Below, piece after piece: positions 38,901 through 47,577 of a DNA stretch of 64,000 nt (position 1 is its first letter; each line of letters starts with the position of its first letter). The stretch spans positions 69,465,320 through 69,529,319 of the forward strand of contig CM051032.1 in the NCBI GenBank assembly GCA_027627225.1. The letters run 5' to 3'. The stretch is from Congeria kusceri. Taxonomy: Eukaryota > Mollusca > Bivalvia > Myida > Dreissenidae. A program made the position numbers and the translations under genes. The notes beneath the pieces were generated by a model, which saw only the letters and a list, made by a program, of their open reading frames with translations, was not told the DNA's origin and ran no database searches.

Positions 38901-41427
38901 TAAATATCATTTACAAGACCTGAAACACAATTAAAATGGAAATACATCAAGTACAATGGTCTGTTTGATTGAATAGCCCTAATCGATGATACATAATGCT
39001 GACATTTGTCTTGTATTGCTGTCTTTTGTGACTGTTTTAATTATTGTCCTGTTAAAATAAGAACAAAGCACAGTACTTGGAATTCAGCTGGATGTTTGAA
39101 CCTAAAAAATGTGTCAATGCAAAGATTGGATGTCAACCTCTGTGTAATGAAACTGTGATTGTGCATGGTAAACATATAATCGTTTGCTTGTGGTTCATCT
39201 TGGTCACAACAGTGTCGACCATAAATGCATCTGTATCGCGCCATGTAATATCCAGGTAAATAACAGAAGTAGGCCGGGCAGGCATGAGACTGTATATCGC
39301 CTGTCGATTGCCAGGTTAGCTACAGAAGAATGCCGGACATGCATCTGTATTGCACCTGTCGAATTGCCAGATCAGGTTGTCTGATTTGGGTCATTTGTAG
39401 GTGATGACATTTAGCTGATCTCTGTCATTGCCAGTACTCAGGTGAGCGCTCTGCACCATCATGGCCCTCTTGTTTTAAGTTCTGTAAAGTAATTATCGGT
39501 AGTACAATAGTCACCTGCATTCATAATTGCATCAGCAAAATTAATTGTACCACAAATTTATAAACAATTACTTGTACGCATTGACAAAATTTTCACAATA
39601 AAACAGGATTATTAAAAAAAATATAACTTTTTGTGTTCATTAATCTTGATATGCAAAATCAATTGCAAGAAACTTTGATACAGTTTGTATAAAAAACTTA
39701 TATCTGCTCTTAATTGGTGTACATGAAGATAAAGAGATCATATCGTTTTAAAAATATTGTAATGATTACTTGTAATGAACATCCTGGTACTTTGATGCAC
39801 AATTATTTGTCAACATTTTATAAAAAAATATGCCTTAAAATAAAATTAAGCAGATAAATATATTCTTTTTTATAACAGGACGGCACACTATATTGAGAGC
39901 TTTTCAAGTCGTTGGGGCGTGAAAACACCCGCCTTGTCGCCAGAACAGGTCGACATGACCTCTACACGAATGTCAGCTTTTGTCGTAAGCCACAGTTGAT
40001 TGTTTTATGTTCTGTTATTTGCCACCATATTTTGTTGTTGGCATTTAAAATTGTTCTTGTTTCTGAACACTGAAGATTATTAGAAAGGTAGTTTACCTGG
40101 GCACTAATATAAAAATTTTAGCATGACTATTCACCAACTACAGGCTGTCAACTTATTCCTATATTCCTATATTTTCCTATATTTTGAAATGAATTCCTAT
40201 ATTTTGAAAACCCTCCTATATTTTCCTATATTAAAGAAATGTTTCCTATATTTTTACGAAATGAGGTCATTCGTGCGTCTGGAATTAGTCAGTGAACAGT
40301 ATATCAAGAACCTATATGTTGATGTTTTTCTCGCTCGCTTCGCTCGCATCCAACTTAAATACTCAGATTATTGTTAGGTCATAGCATGCATGTCTCAGTT
40401 GAAAATTGATTAGCATGAGCATGTTTTGCAAATGCTTTGTTCATTCAAACACAAGCTGTTAGACTTACCAGGCTAGAATATGATCCAATATTATCCTTAT
40501 AATGAAGTATTTTTACTCTACAAATCCTATATTTTGTCCAAAAAATTGGCAAAAAGTCCTGTTTGTTTGTGTGAAAATATTCCTATATTGTTCCTATATT
40601 TTTTAAGGAACTTGGTTGACAGCCTGCAAATAGTAATAGTCAATAGTAATAGTCAATAGTAATAGTCAATAGTAATAGTCAATAGTAATAGTCAATAGTA
40701 ATAGTCAATAGTAATAGTCAATAGTAATGCTCTGGTTAAGGTTTGCTTACAACAAGCTCATATATCTACATATAGTACTGCTACAGATAGTCAGTTAAAA
40801 CTTTACGCATGTTTTTGTGGTTATTATGTAAGGTCACTGACCAAGGCCCATAACTCTGATCTGCAATTTAGCAGAATTATTCTCCTTTTTGTACTTTGAA
40901 CATTCAGGTTAAGGTTTGCGTGCAAGTACATATCTCTGTAACTACTACAGATATTCATTTGAAACTTCACACATGTCTTCAAGGTGATTATGTAAGGTCA
41001 AACACCAAGGCCCATAATTCTGAGTAGGGTCACTAACCAAGGCCGATAAATCTGAGTAAGGTCACTAACCAAGGCCCATAAATCTGAGTAAGGTCACTAA
41101 CCAAGGCCCATAACTCTGAGTCTCTGACAAAGAGGTATCAATAACATTATTTTCATACAGTGTTTGCCATTAATTGTTTAAATGTAAAATTTGTTCTCAA
41201 GAATGAGAATTACAATTTAAATGTTCCCAAACAAAACATCTGAAAATAAAACTACAGTCAATTCACTTCATATTGTAAATTACAGTTGGATGTTCATGAA
41301 AAGTTATTGTACATTTTTATGAATAATTTAAGTTGCCATATTTTTTTATGTCTTTTGCTTTCAGGGTAAAATCGTGGGTATTACCATCGGCTGCTTCCTC
41401 GGAATGTGTCCACTGTTGTTCCTCTAA
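24402..41427 (+). CDS. TMEM65: TMEM65 homologue, complete, seven exons
   Basis: TMEM65 is a three-span mitochondrial inner-membrane protein needed for Na-dependent mitochondrial Ca efflux and also reported at the cardiac intercalated disc with connexin 43. Exons 24402-24675, 29260-29304, 31600-31667, 35445-35499, 36961-37003, 39879-39984 and 41365-41427 join at GT/AG sites with matching phases, giving 654 nt and 217 residues (human 240). Residues 1-60 are a basic, poorly conserved leader that could be a mitochondrial presequence. ARDFVYALNKQERELLYTEL matches the conserved soluble helix. VVLHNAVPFIGFGFLDNFLM (107-126) begins TM1, FSISTMAAAALGNWISDLAG (141-160) is TM2 with its conserved GNxxSD motif, and SPEQVDM and GKIVGITIGCFLGMCPLLFL (198-217, TM3) end it. 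The acidic tail of the human protein is absent. It is divergent from PPT1 with 307 bp between ATGs. No frameshifts are seen; it is expected to be functional. Confidence 0.94.
24676..26950. other. TMEM65 intron 1, left part, no feature
   Basis: AT-rich intron. TTTGGCACC/CTAGAACACTAATTTATTAATG recurs diverged at about 25260-25450 and 25970-26060, suggesting an old local duplication. I see no conserved coding sequence; the 76-codon frame at 25337-25567 is not recognisable. Confidence 0.45.
26952..28836. repeat. Long inverted repeat, ~430-bp arms, 1-kb loop, in TMEM65 intron 1
   Basis: Left arm 26952-27380 and right arm 28410-28836 are reverse complements at roughly 85-90 percent by eye. Both contain TGTACTCGAGTAAAG, CAGATTTTGGGAAGAACAGA, ATATAAAGTGCAGAAAGATA, GGTAAGCTATCACCATGTTT and GGTGGGGTATGGTAAAATTA. 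The loop has no recognised gene. A palindromic duplication and the remains of a long-TIR element are both possible; no target duplication was identified. Confidence 0.8.
28283..28381. repeat. 22-bp tandem repeat, ~4.5 units
   Basis: Units CCTTCCCTTGCTGTATACCTTA and CCTTCTCTTGCTGTTTACCTTA lie in the loop of the long inverted repeat. They create an apparent Leu/Pro-rich frame that is not a gene. Confidence 0.85.
28850..29100. repeat. Cluster of TTCCATGG/CATGGAAA palindromic words
   Basis: Over a dozen TCCATG/CATGGA words lie within 250 bp, 160 bp before TMEM65 exon 2. They include a perfect 24-bp palindrome at 29068-29091 centred on GAATTC, and short hairpins such as AAGCATGGAA-AAAA-TTCCATGCTT near 28896. 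The open frames here are by-products of the repeated word. Confidence 0.7.
29260..29304 (+). CDS. TMEM65: TMEM65 exon 2 (45-nt exon)
   Basis: Acceptor TACTTTCAG, donor GTATGT. The 45 nt are in phase 1/1 and encode GAGTPSRPTNAQLKA, aligning with the Pro-rich QLR linker of human TMEM65 just before the first membrane span. Skipping it would keep frame, so alternative splicing is possible. Confidence 0.88.
29305..29806. other. TMEM65 intron 2, unannotated
   Basis: AT-rich intron with no exon, TIR or array recognised. Confidence 0.45.
29807..30062. repeat. 130-bp tandem duplication
   Basis: Two units start at 29807 and 29937. Each has GCCACAATGA, GCAGAGCATGCA, AAGGTTATCRTTGATGTTAT and GAAACAAAATGTAA. 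They are diverged by small indels. TMEM65 intron 2. Confidence 0.8.
30847..31101. repeat. 51-bp tandem repeat, five units
   Basis: Units start at 30847, 30898, 30949, 31000 and 31051: TGTCTCCGAGAGCGGTATAT, TGCTATCACATACAGCTTGG, TTACTGTACAT. They are nearly identical. 51 is divisible by 3 and the unit lacks stops in several frames, which produces five overlapping artefactual open frames on both strands. TMEM65 intron 2. Confidence 0.97.
31600..31667 (+). CDS. TMEM65: TMEM65 exon 3 (TM1)
   Basis: Acceptor TTTTTCTAG, donor GTAAGT. Encodes VVLHNAVPFIGFGFLDNFLM plus IVA, the most conserved block of the family. Confidence 0.95.
32237..32473. mobile_element. GAGGCGCG foldback MITE, ATAT target duplication
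   Basis: 237 bp. Starts GAGGCGCGTCGTGGGAAAAC and ends CACGACGCGCCTC. ATAT occurs at 32233-32236 and 32474-32477. The first inner hairpin has lost one arm (GTGTCAGCACAGGCTGATCC), so it is slightly shorter than the 261-bp copies. TMEM65 intron 3. Confidence 0.82.
32500..33400 (+). repeat. Dispersed element with ~190-bp internal units
   Basis: Units share GAGTTATTGCCCTTTT, TTAGGTCAAATTTCTC, AACTATxAGAGGTATxxACTTGAAACT and ACTTGATCACAGTGATGAA. It ends near AGCATCCAGCACCCGTAAGT-GGTGCTTTTG, a small hairpin. TMEM65 intron 3, non-coding. Confidence 0.55.
33630..34145 (-). repeat. Core-1 type repeat (minus), split by a MITE
   Basis: Minus-strand units of the ~140-bp repeat seen at 3240-4115 (AGACCTCGCTTGGGATTGCG, GAAACTTCATATATG) lie on both sides of a GAGGCGCG MITE. 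The unit ATGAAACTTCAT...AGATACC is interrupted exactly at 33760/34009. Confidence 0.7.
33761..34008. mobile_element. GAGGCGCG foldback MITE nested in a core-1 repeat
   Basis: Begins GGCGCGTCGTGAGAAAACCG, lacking the first GA, and ends GTCCGGTTTTCCCATG with the last ~14 bases missing. The inner hairpin pairs CCTGTGTAGTCCGCACAGG and CCTGTGCGGACTGCACAGG are intact. It is inserted into the older tandem repeat. TMEM65 intron 3. Confidence 0.82.
34941..35201. mobile_element. GAGGCGCG foldback MITE, complete, AATT target duplication
   Basis: 261 bp. Starts GAGGCGCGTTGTGGGAAAAC and ends CAACGACATGCCTC. AATT flanks both sides (34937-34940 and 35202-35205). Same internal structure as 13057-13317. It lies 243 bp before TMEM65 exon 4. 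Confidence 0.85.
35445..35499 (+). CDS. TMEM65: TMEM65 exon 4
   Basis: Acceptor TTATTTTTAG, donor GTTCGT. Encodes GDYIETHFGAMFSISTMA, matching human GTHIEM...GISTMA. Phase is 0 in and 1 out. Confidence 0.93.
35701..36001. mobile_element. TGCACC MITE, TTA target duplication, with expanded C run
   Basis: 301 bp. Starts TGCACCTATCAATATTTTCA and ends GAAAACATTGAAAGTTGCA. TTA lies on both sides (35698-35700 and 36002-36004). The right terminal CCCCC-GGGGG has expanded to a long C run (35945-35978). TMEM65 intron 4. Confidence 0.85.
35945..35978. repeat. 34-base poly-C run followed by GGGGG
   Basis: Counted directly: 34 C then 5 G. It sits at the position where other copies of the MITE have CCCCCTGGGGG. 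The true length may differ through assembly or polymerase slippage. Confidence 0.9.
36330..36525 (+). repeat. GAAAAGGCGACATAT family repeat
   Basis: Shares GAAAAGGCGACATATAGG, AATCATTATGAAACTTTAGG, TTGAATTATGCCCC and GACTCACGGAGTTCTAGT with 53040-53445. TMEM65 intron 4. Confidence 0.6.
36961..37003 (+). CDS. TMEM65: TMEM65 exon 5
   Basis: Acceptor TGGACTTCAG, donor GTAAGA. Encodes AAALGNWISDLAGI in phase 1 to 2; GNxxSDLAG is invariant in the family. Confidence 0.94.
37004..37134. other. TMEM65 intron 5 start
   Basis: Short AT-rich intronic stretch before a large repeat; nothing else seen. Confidence 0.4.
37135..39475 (-). mobile_element. Inverted-orientation ACAAGAGGGCC composite repeat(s)
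   Basis: On the minus strand it begins ACAAGAGGGCCATGATGGTG then GCGCTCACCTGAGTAC (near 39470-39430) and ends with GCTCACCGAGCACTTCGTGC and TTTGGTGAGCTA (37135). A second end-like copy, TCACCTGAGCACTTCATGCT-CGATGAGC, lies at 37862-37890, so two elements may be stacked. Core units of ~170 bp share CTTGACCAAACTTGCACAG, TTTGTGTATGACCATAA and ATCTC. Non-coding; TMEM65 intron 5. Confidence 0.55.
38581..38748. repeat. 56-bp tandem repeat, three units
   Basis: AGCTTGTGTATGACCATAAG, ATCTCATAATAAACCAAGG and TTTTGCGCTGATTAGGC repeat at 38581, 38637 and 38693, amplified from part of the surrounding composite repeat. Confidence 0.9.
39476..39878. other. TMEM65 intron 5 end, unannotated
   Basis: AT-rich. 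It shares TAGTACAATAGTCACCTGCAT-like text with 36085-36110, a weak dispersed similarity. No gene. Confidence 0.4.
39879..39984 (+). CDS. TMEM65: TMEM65 exon 6
   Basis: Acceptor TATAACAG, donor GTAAGC. Encodes QTAHYIESFSSRWGV and TPALSPEQVDMTSTRMSAFV, matching human YVEALASRLG and LTPKQVDMWQTRLS. Phase is 2 in and 0 out. Confidence 0.94.
40141..40626. mobile_element. 486-bp TIR element with CCTATATT clusters (hAT-like ends)
   Basis: The left end CAGGCTGTCAACTTATTCCT matches the reverse complement of the right end CAGGCTGTCAACCAAGTTCC. TTCCTATATT words are packed next to both ends (about ten copies). A TCGCTCGCTTCGCTCGC palindromic run lies at about 40330. Flanks ACCAACTA and CAAATAGT match only partly, so a target duplication is not established. 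TMEM65 intron 6. Confidence 0.6.
40629..40731. repeat. 13-bp tandem repeat AATAGTAATAGTC
   Basis: About eight exact units directly abut the right end of the preceding TIR element. Confidence 0.95.
40735..41125 (-). repeat. Inverted core of the ACAAGAGCT...CTATTC family
   Basis: Contains TTAAGGTTTGCTTACAACAA, AAGGTCACTGACCAAGGCCC and ATAACTCTGATCTGCAATT, the reverse complement of 14090-14380. The text AAGGTCACTAACCAAGGCCC-ATAAATCTGAGT is repeated at 41010-41120 as a ~32-bp tandem. TMEM65 intron 6. Confidence 0.65.
41365..41427 (+). CDS. TMEM65: TMEM65 exon 7 (TM3 and stop)
   Basis: Acceptor TGCTTTCAG. Encodes GKIVGITIGCFLGMCPLLFL then TAA. The protein ends at the membrane span, without the charged tail of vertebrate orthologues. 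Confidence 0.94.
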   Translation, partial: GKIVGITIGCFLGMCPLLFL

Positions 41428-41980
41428 CAGATGGCTGCCGGTTCCCCACAGAGTTTCCTCCCTTGTCTTTTGCAGAAAGTTCCCTCCCTTGTCTAGAGAG
41501 TGTATCTGCAACAGTCACACAGAGAGTCATAACCCATAGAGTTTCCTTGCATGTCTTATGCTGCTAATTCATGAGAGTGACACAGAAAGCTATACTGCAT
41601 CGAGTTCTCTTACTTTTCTCACAAAGAATCAAGAAAAGATGCAAGCATAGCTCTCTACTCAAAGGTTTCTTCCCGCGTCTCATTCAGCACATCCACAAAA
41701 CAAGACAAGGACAATCCTATCTCACAGAGTTGTCTCCCTTGTCTCAAATGAAGTAGCCCCTAGAGACTAAGAATGACAGAGTTTTCTCCCTTGTCTTAAA
41801 TGAAGTTTCCCCAATATACTAAGACTGACAGAGTTCTCTCCCTTGTCTTAAATGCAGTTTCCACAATATACTAAGACTGACAGAGTTTTGACCCTTGTCT
41901 AATGAATAATATGGGTATTGACAAACTGTTCTGAGTATTGACACCAATGCATTTCCTGAGCACTTAGCAGATAAAATAAA
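41428..41980 (+). other. TMEM65: Probable TMEM65 3'UTR with 52-bp repeats and AATAAA
   Basis: It follows the stop codon. Units of 52 bp (TGACAGAGTTTTCTCCCTTG, TCTTAAATGAAGTTTCC, AATATACTAAGAC) run about 41722-41905 and diverged pieces start at 41448. AATAAA at 41975-41980 is the first plausible poly(A) signal; the real end is not visible from sequence alone. Confidence 0.5.
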
Positions 41981-42890
41981 GGGTATTAGCAGTAAGTGCC
42001 AAGTTTTTGTTTGAAAAGTTCAGGTAAATTTTGTGTTATTTGGTCAATTACAAATAGTCAGTATTGTTGTGTCTGACGTTCAGTGTCAATTGTAGCTATA
42101 AACATAGTAGGCATTGTAGACATAAATTGTAGCTTAGAACATGGAAGAGTTATTTCAAAACTTGTCAGAGTTATAAACATTCCCAATTTAAAAACAAACT
42201 GGTTGACTCTCTGTTTCCGTAGAGATTCTAATGTACAATAAATATTGAAGGTTAAAATATTTTGGTCAGGCAGGCAGTGCCTAATATTTTCCACCATTTT
42301 GTTACCATTGTTTACCTTTGCATGTCAGTATGTGTTTTGTACAGTTTCATCCATAGTGCTATTCCATTGACCATTTTAGTTAAAGCAGCAGGCCAGAATA
42401 TATTGATAAAAATAAGCTTTGCAGAAATTTTTTCTAATGGACATCTCATCGATCAAAATACAAAAAAACAACGTTGAATTCGGTAAAATAATAAGGTTTT
42501 GTTAACTTTTTATCTTTATTATCTGTATGTGATATATGCAATGCCTCTGGAATAAATCAGCATGTACATTAGTGTATATTCCGTTCGTACCAAGCGTTTT
42601 CGAACAAAGACATTATAAAATGCATTTCGTAAATAAGAAACAGTTTTCAGTTGAATAAACATTAAGGTTCGTTAGAACTTATGCCAATTTAAGATGTATT
42701 GAATTATAATCTATGGACTGCAGCTTTAAGGAATGTTTAAGAATAATGTTTTAATGACGTTGCAGACAGACAAAATAGCTGTCTACCACAGCAATTTTTT
42801 TGTTAAAAAATAGTGGACCAGATCTTTGTATCTGTGTCTTATTTATTATCTAAATGTTCATATTCTAAAAATCATTTGTTATGGTAGTTA
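41981..42890. other. Intergenic or extended 3'UTR, no feature
   Basis: AT-rich. AATAAA-like motifs at about 42552 and 42653 could be alternative TMEM65 ends. No coding sequence recognised. Confidence 0.4.
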
Positions 42891-43104
42891 AGTTGTTTAT
42901 GTTTATTTTGATGTGTTATGGTATAATGTTGTATACTTTACAAAGTTAAATTGTTGATGGCCTTTAGTGTTGATACTAGTAGCAGCCTAAATTGCATAGT
43001 TGTTTATGTTTATTTTGATGCGTTATTGTATAATGTTATATACTTTACAAAGTTAAATTGTTGATGGCCTTGAGTGTTGATACTAGTAGCAGCCTAAATT
43101 GCAT
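42891..43104. repeat. 107-bp tandem duplication
   Basis: Units start at 42891 and 42998. They share AGTTGTTTATGTTTATTTTG, ACTTTACAAAGTTAAATTG and GATACTAGTAGCAGCCTAAA with only a few differences. Confidence 0.9.
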
Positions 43105-43888
43105 CCACAAACGATTCCCAGGGGCCAGTTGTTTAACCTTTTGTTGTAGGGACCATAGATTTTACCAAGTAACACCCTTATTTTGTACCTTATGAAGTGT
43201 TTTGCTTTTATAATTGTTTGTTTCGTGTTTGACGCACGATTTGACTATACATTCTCTGTTAGTGCAATTAAATGTAAAACTGTAGCAACTGCTTTCATTT
43301 TGCAATTTTTGACCATAATTTTGCTTGTTTTAAGTTTTTATTTTCATCTGGCAGTTCCTAGTTAATATATTTCATTGTTTCATTTTCATTCATGTCGCCA
43401 TTGTGGGTTCAATAACGAGGTACAGTCAAACTTTTTTAACGTGAACATCGATAACTTGAATACCTAGGATAACTCGAGCACAAAGTCCCGGTGAAATCTT
43501 TAATATATCTAAATGAAATTATCACCTTTAACTCGAGCATCGATAACTCAATAACTCAAGCACAGATGTCAGTCTTTAAACCTATGGTGTATTGATATTT
43601 ACCCTGATAGCTGGAGGAAGTGGTTCACACTTCAATCATTACGGAAAGATCTAGGATCGAAAACGGTACAGGGTGCTGCTAAACAGGAGCAGGGTGGAAA
43701 ACTGGACCAGTTTGTTGACATTTTCCATTTATTTCCTAAATACAGGGTTTTTATGAGTCTAATGCTTTTGATAAAGGTTTTTAAGCATAGTCTGTTTATT
43801 TGTCATTGAATATTTACACAAATATGTTGAATTTCAAAAAATAGTCAATATTTCTGTGTTGACCAGCCAATAGCGGCAGCAGCGAGGA

Positions 43889-45351
43889 ACCAAAAAGGAG
43901 CAGGATGCTGCACCCTGCTATTTCACTCTAGATCTTTCCCTACATCAATGTATTGTCTGCCAGGTTGAGCAGGGTGCAGCACCCTGCTATTTCACTCTAG
44001 ATCTTTCCCTACATCAATGTATTGTCTGCCAGGTGGAGCAGGGTGCTGCACCCTGCTATTTCACTCTAGATCTTTCCCTACATCAATGTATTGTCTGCCA
44101 GGTGGAGCAGGGTGCAGCACCCTGCTATTTCACTCTAGATCTTTCCCTACATCAATGTATTGTCTGCCAGGTGGAGCAGGGTGCTGCACCCTGCTATTTC
44201 ACTCTAGATCTTTCCCTACATCAATGTATTGTCTGCCAGGTAGAGCAGGGTGCAGCACCCTGCTATTTCACTCTAGATCTTTCCCTACATCAATGTATTG
44301 TCTGCCAGGTGGAGCAGGGTGCAGCACCCTGCTATTTCACTCTAGATCTTTCCCTACATCAATGTATTGTCTGCCAGGTGGAGCAGGGTGCTGCACCCTG
44401 CTATTTCACTCTAGATCTTTCCCTACATCAATGTATTGTCTGCCAGGTGGAGCAGGGTGCTGCACCCTGCTATTTCACTCTAGATCTTTCCCTACATCAA
44501 TGTATTGTCTGCCAGGTGGAGCAGGGTGCTGCACCCTGCTGTTTCACTCTAGATCTTCCCCTACATCAATGTATTGTCTGCCAGGTGGAGCAGGGTGCTG
44601 CACCCTGCTATTTCACTCTAGATCTTTCCCTACATCAATGTATTGTCTGCCAGGTGGAGCAGGGTGCTGCACCCTGCTATTTCACTCTAGATCTTTCCCT
44701 ACATCAATGTATTGTCTGCCAGGTGGAGCAGGGTGCTGCACCCTGCTATTTCACTCTAATCTTTCCCTACATCAATGTATTGTCTGCCAGGTGGAGCAGG
44801 GTGCTGCACCCTGCTATTTCACTCTAGATCTTTCCCTACATCAATGTATTGTCTGCCAGGTGGAGCATGCTATTTCACTCTAGATCTTTCCCTACATCAA
44901 TGTATTGTCTGCCAGGTGGAGCATGCTATTTCACTCTAGATCTTTCCCTACATCAATGTATTGTCTGCCAGGTGGAGCAGGGTGCTGCACCCTGCTATTT
45001 CACTCTAGATCTTTCCCTACATCAATGTATTGTCTGCCAGGTGGAGCAGGGTGCAGCACCCTGCTATTTCACTCTAGATCTTTCCCTACATCAATGTATT
45101 GTCTGCCAGGTGGAGCAGGGTGCTGCACCCTGCTATTTCACTCTAGATCTTTCCCTACATCAATGTATTGTCTGCCAGGTGGAGCATGCTATTTCACTCT
45201 AGATCTTTCCCTACATCAATGTATTGTCTGCCAGGTGGAGCATGCTATTTCACTCTAGATCTTTCCCTACATCAATGTATTGTCTGCCAGGTGGAGCATG
45301 CTATTTCACTCTAGATCTTTCCCTACATCAATGTATTGTCTGCCAGGTGCA
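43889..45351. repeat. 69/56-bp satellite, ~22 units, built on a palindrome
   Basis: The full unit is 69 bp: GATCTTTCCCTACATCAATG, TATTGTCTGCCAGGTGGAGC, AGGGTGCTGCACCCTGC, TATTTCACTCTA. GCAGGGTGC-T-GCACCCTGC is a 9-bp-arm palindrome. Five units carry A instead of T at its centre. Five or six later units are 56 bp because 13 bp of the palindrome are deleted. One unit lacks a G near 44758. Since 69 is 23 codons with no stops, two overlapping long open frames (up to 288 codons) result; these are artefacts. Confidence 0.97.
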
Positions 45352-45636
45352 TTTACACCTCTTGAGAGCCGCGAACAGATTAAGGGGAATGGTCCTTGTG
45401 CTGTTAATGAATGACAATTCGGAGAATGTAACTAGCCTAAATAACAACATTGATCTGTTCTTAGAATAAATTTATTTTCTTGTCAGTGTACCATAAAACA
45501 TATGCAACTATAATAAATGTAGTATATAAATTAAGCATTGTACATATTTTTATTATTAATTAATTAATCTGGTTATCAAACGTGTTAGTTAATATTGTAA
45601 CCTTGATATGCGGCGCGTCTATTGTAACCTTGATAT

Positions 45637-45842
45637 GCGGCGCGTTGTGGGAAAACCAGACTTAATGCATGTGCGTAAAGTGCGGGCACTTTCCGCCTAC
45701 AGTTTAGAAGAGACTTCCTGGAAACAGAAAATACCATAAAAGCAGAAAGTGCCGTCCTGGATTAGCCTGTGCGGACTGCACAGGCTAATCCGGGACGACA
45801 CTACGCACATGCATTAAGACCAGTTTTCTCATGACGCGTCTC
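45637..45842. mobile_element. GAGGCGCG foldback MITE, ATAT target duplication
   Basis: 206 bp. Starts GCGGCGCGTTGTGGGAAAAC and ends TCATGACGCGTCTC. ATAT lies on both sides (45633-45636 and 45843-45846). Part of the left inner hairpin is deleted. A 35-bp segment across its left junction (ATTGTAACCTTGATATGCGG-CGCGT) is duplicated just upstream at 45594-45620. Confidence 0.8.
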
Positions 45843-45904
45843 ATATCTAACTCGACCATTTTCGTTATCCTGATGCGACCTCAAGTTAAGTAGTTTTACT
45901 GTAC

Positions 45905-47255
45905 AGGATTGTTCTGAGGATTTCTTAATAAACTGCTACCGAGTGGCCAGTGGTAAGCATGTAACAAATATCCAGTAGTCGGAGCTTATCATGCACCGAT
46001 AGTGTTTAGAATTAAGTTTGGCATATTGTCAATACAGAAAATATATCATATAATGGTAATATAAAGGTTTTCCTTAGCAGCTTTCTGAATTATAAAGTAT
46101 GGAAGTGACATAATGCAACATTGTCCTGTTTCTCAGCACTTTAATTGCAAATTAAGCTAACAGCCATTAAAAATTTGACAAAATTATGCCTGAAAAGCAA
46201 AATTGCACTAATTGGAATTTTAGATCATCGTCCATAATGTTTTTAAATAAAATTTGGAGGAGAGAAAAAATGCCAATGCAACTAACTTTATAATATATCG
46301 GTATACACATCCTTTTAAATGTATAGGTTTCCTGTTTTATTTTTGTACGGTTTTCCATATTTAAAATACTTTTTGATCAAAATAATTATTTACACATAAA
46401 TGAATCGTGTTGTTAGTTTTATGCAAAGTGTTCAATTATAATGTCTTCCTGTTCAACAAGATGTGTCATATTTTCTGTTTTTCTGTACAGTCTTTACAAT
46501 ATAATTGTTCACAAATAAAAGGCAGGTATGGTTACAAGTTTTACATATTTGTTTAGAAAAATGGGGACTATATTCTATTTGACCGTATAAAATCTAATAA
46601 AACAAAAAATAGCAACAGTAGTGGCAGTGTAAATAATTGTTTTGAATTTAAATAACAATCGAGTGTACATTTGTTTTCAGTGGATATCAATGTATTTACA
46701 TACCTATATATATGGTTATTTTATATGGGTATAAATATTAACAAATTTTTGTTATGGTTTTAATAGAAAGTTGTAGCTTAGTTGCACTTGTTTGTATGTT
46801 TTTGCTGGTTTGTTGCCTTGTGCACCATTGTTATTTATATATTGAAATTGTGTTTGTCAAATATGTAAAAAAAAATATTGCAGTTTTGTGAAGTGACTGT
46901 TATTTTATATACACACGCTTTGTACAGATTTTGCATTTCTTGTTGTTTATAACATAATGCATAGGATTGTGAACAAAAATTGTACCATATTTGTTTAAAG
47001 TTTTATTTACATATGATTCTGTTTGTTAATGACATTATTTATTCACTTTACTTTTATTTGGGAAGTTACCATTATGTTGTATTATAAGTTAAAACAGAAA
47101 GCACTACCAGAGAGATTTAATTAATGAACACACAAGAAAGCACTTAGAGAGACCTTTGCCAAGATAGATAACCTACTTAACAATTTAGTTTCAATAGATT
47201 ACCTCCCTTGCCCTAGTTTTCAATAGATTACCTCCCTTGCCCTATCTCCCGATGA
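45905..47255. other. Intergenic, no recognised feature
   Basis: Very AT-rich with only small open frames (for example 46167-46358 minus) that I do not recognise. No TIR, tandem or RNA gene seen. Confidence 0.45.
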
Positions 47256-47577
47256 AGCACCTGATAATATTTTCCCCCAGGGGTTGGGGAGCGGCGGGCT
47301 GACCCAGGGAAAGTTGACATATTTTATTTTGTGGGGTCTCCCACCCTAGAGCCAAGCATTTTTGACTTAATCCCCACAGTGGGAGATGCTTTGTGTAAGT
47401 GTGTCTGCAATCTTTAAGTTGTGCACAAAAGTCGGCATTTAAATTTCCCAAGCTTTGTATCAAAATCTCAAATTCGACCAAAGTCTATTTCCCGGGACCT
47501 GGAATCCCTTTCAGTCTAAAGTCCTGTATATGCCCACCGCTCCCCCACCCCACCGTGGGCAAATATTGAAAGGTGCA
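47256..47577. mobile_element. TGCACC MITE copy
   Basis: 322 bp. Left AGCACCTGATAATATTTTCC, right GGGCAAATATTGAAAGGTGCA. Carries the full interior: GGGGAGCGGCGGGCTGACCC, TTTATTTTGTGGGGTCTCCC, CCACAGTGGGAGATGCTT, CGACCAAAGTCTATTTCCCG. A TTA duplication is not evident (TGA/TAA flanks), so it is an older or altered copy. Confidence 0.75.

Larger units (their letters stand above)
43423..45901. mobile_element. pogo/Tigger-like element (TA target) carrying a satellite
   Basis: The left end is CAGTCAAACTTTTTTAACGT; the reverse complement of the right end is CAGTAAAACTACTTAACTTG. TA lies outside both (43421-43422 and 45902-45903). The CAGTxAAAC and TTAACTxGA words, and the GATAACTCGAGCA text inside, are typical of pogo/Tigger-type elements. 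There is no transposase: most of the interior is a 69-bp satellite array, followed by a nested GAGGCGCG MITE. Class assignment rests on end similarity only. Confidence 0.6.

Noticed and set aside
44017..45469. 288-, 264- and 117-codon plus-strand frames with Cys-rich repeats
   Set aside because: Artefacts of the 69-bp (23-codon) satellite; several frames are open at once and there are no start, splice or domain signals.
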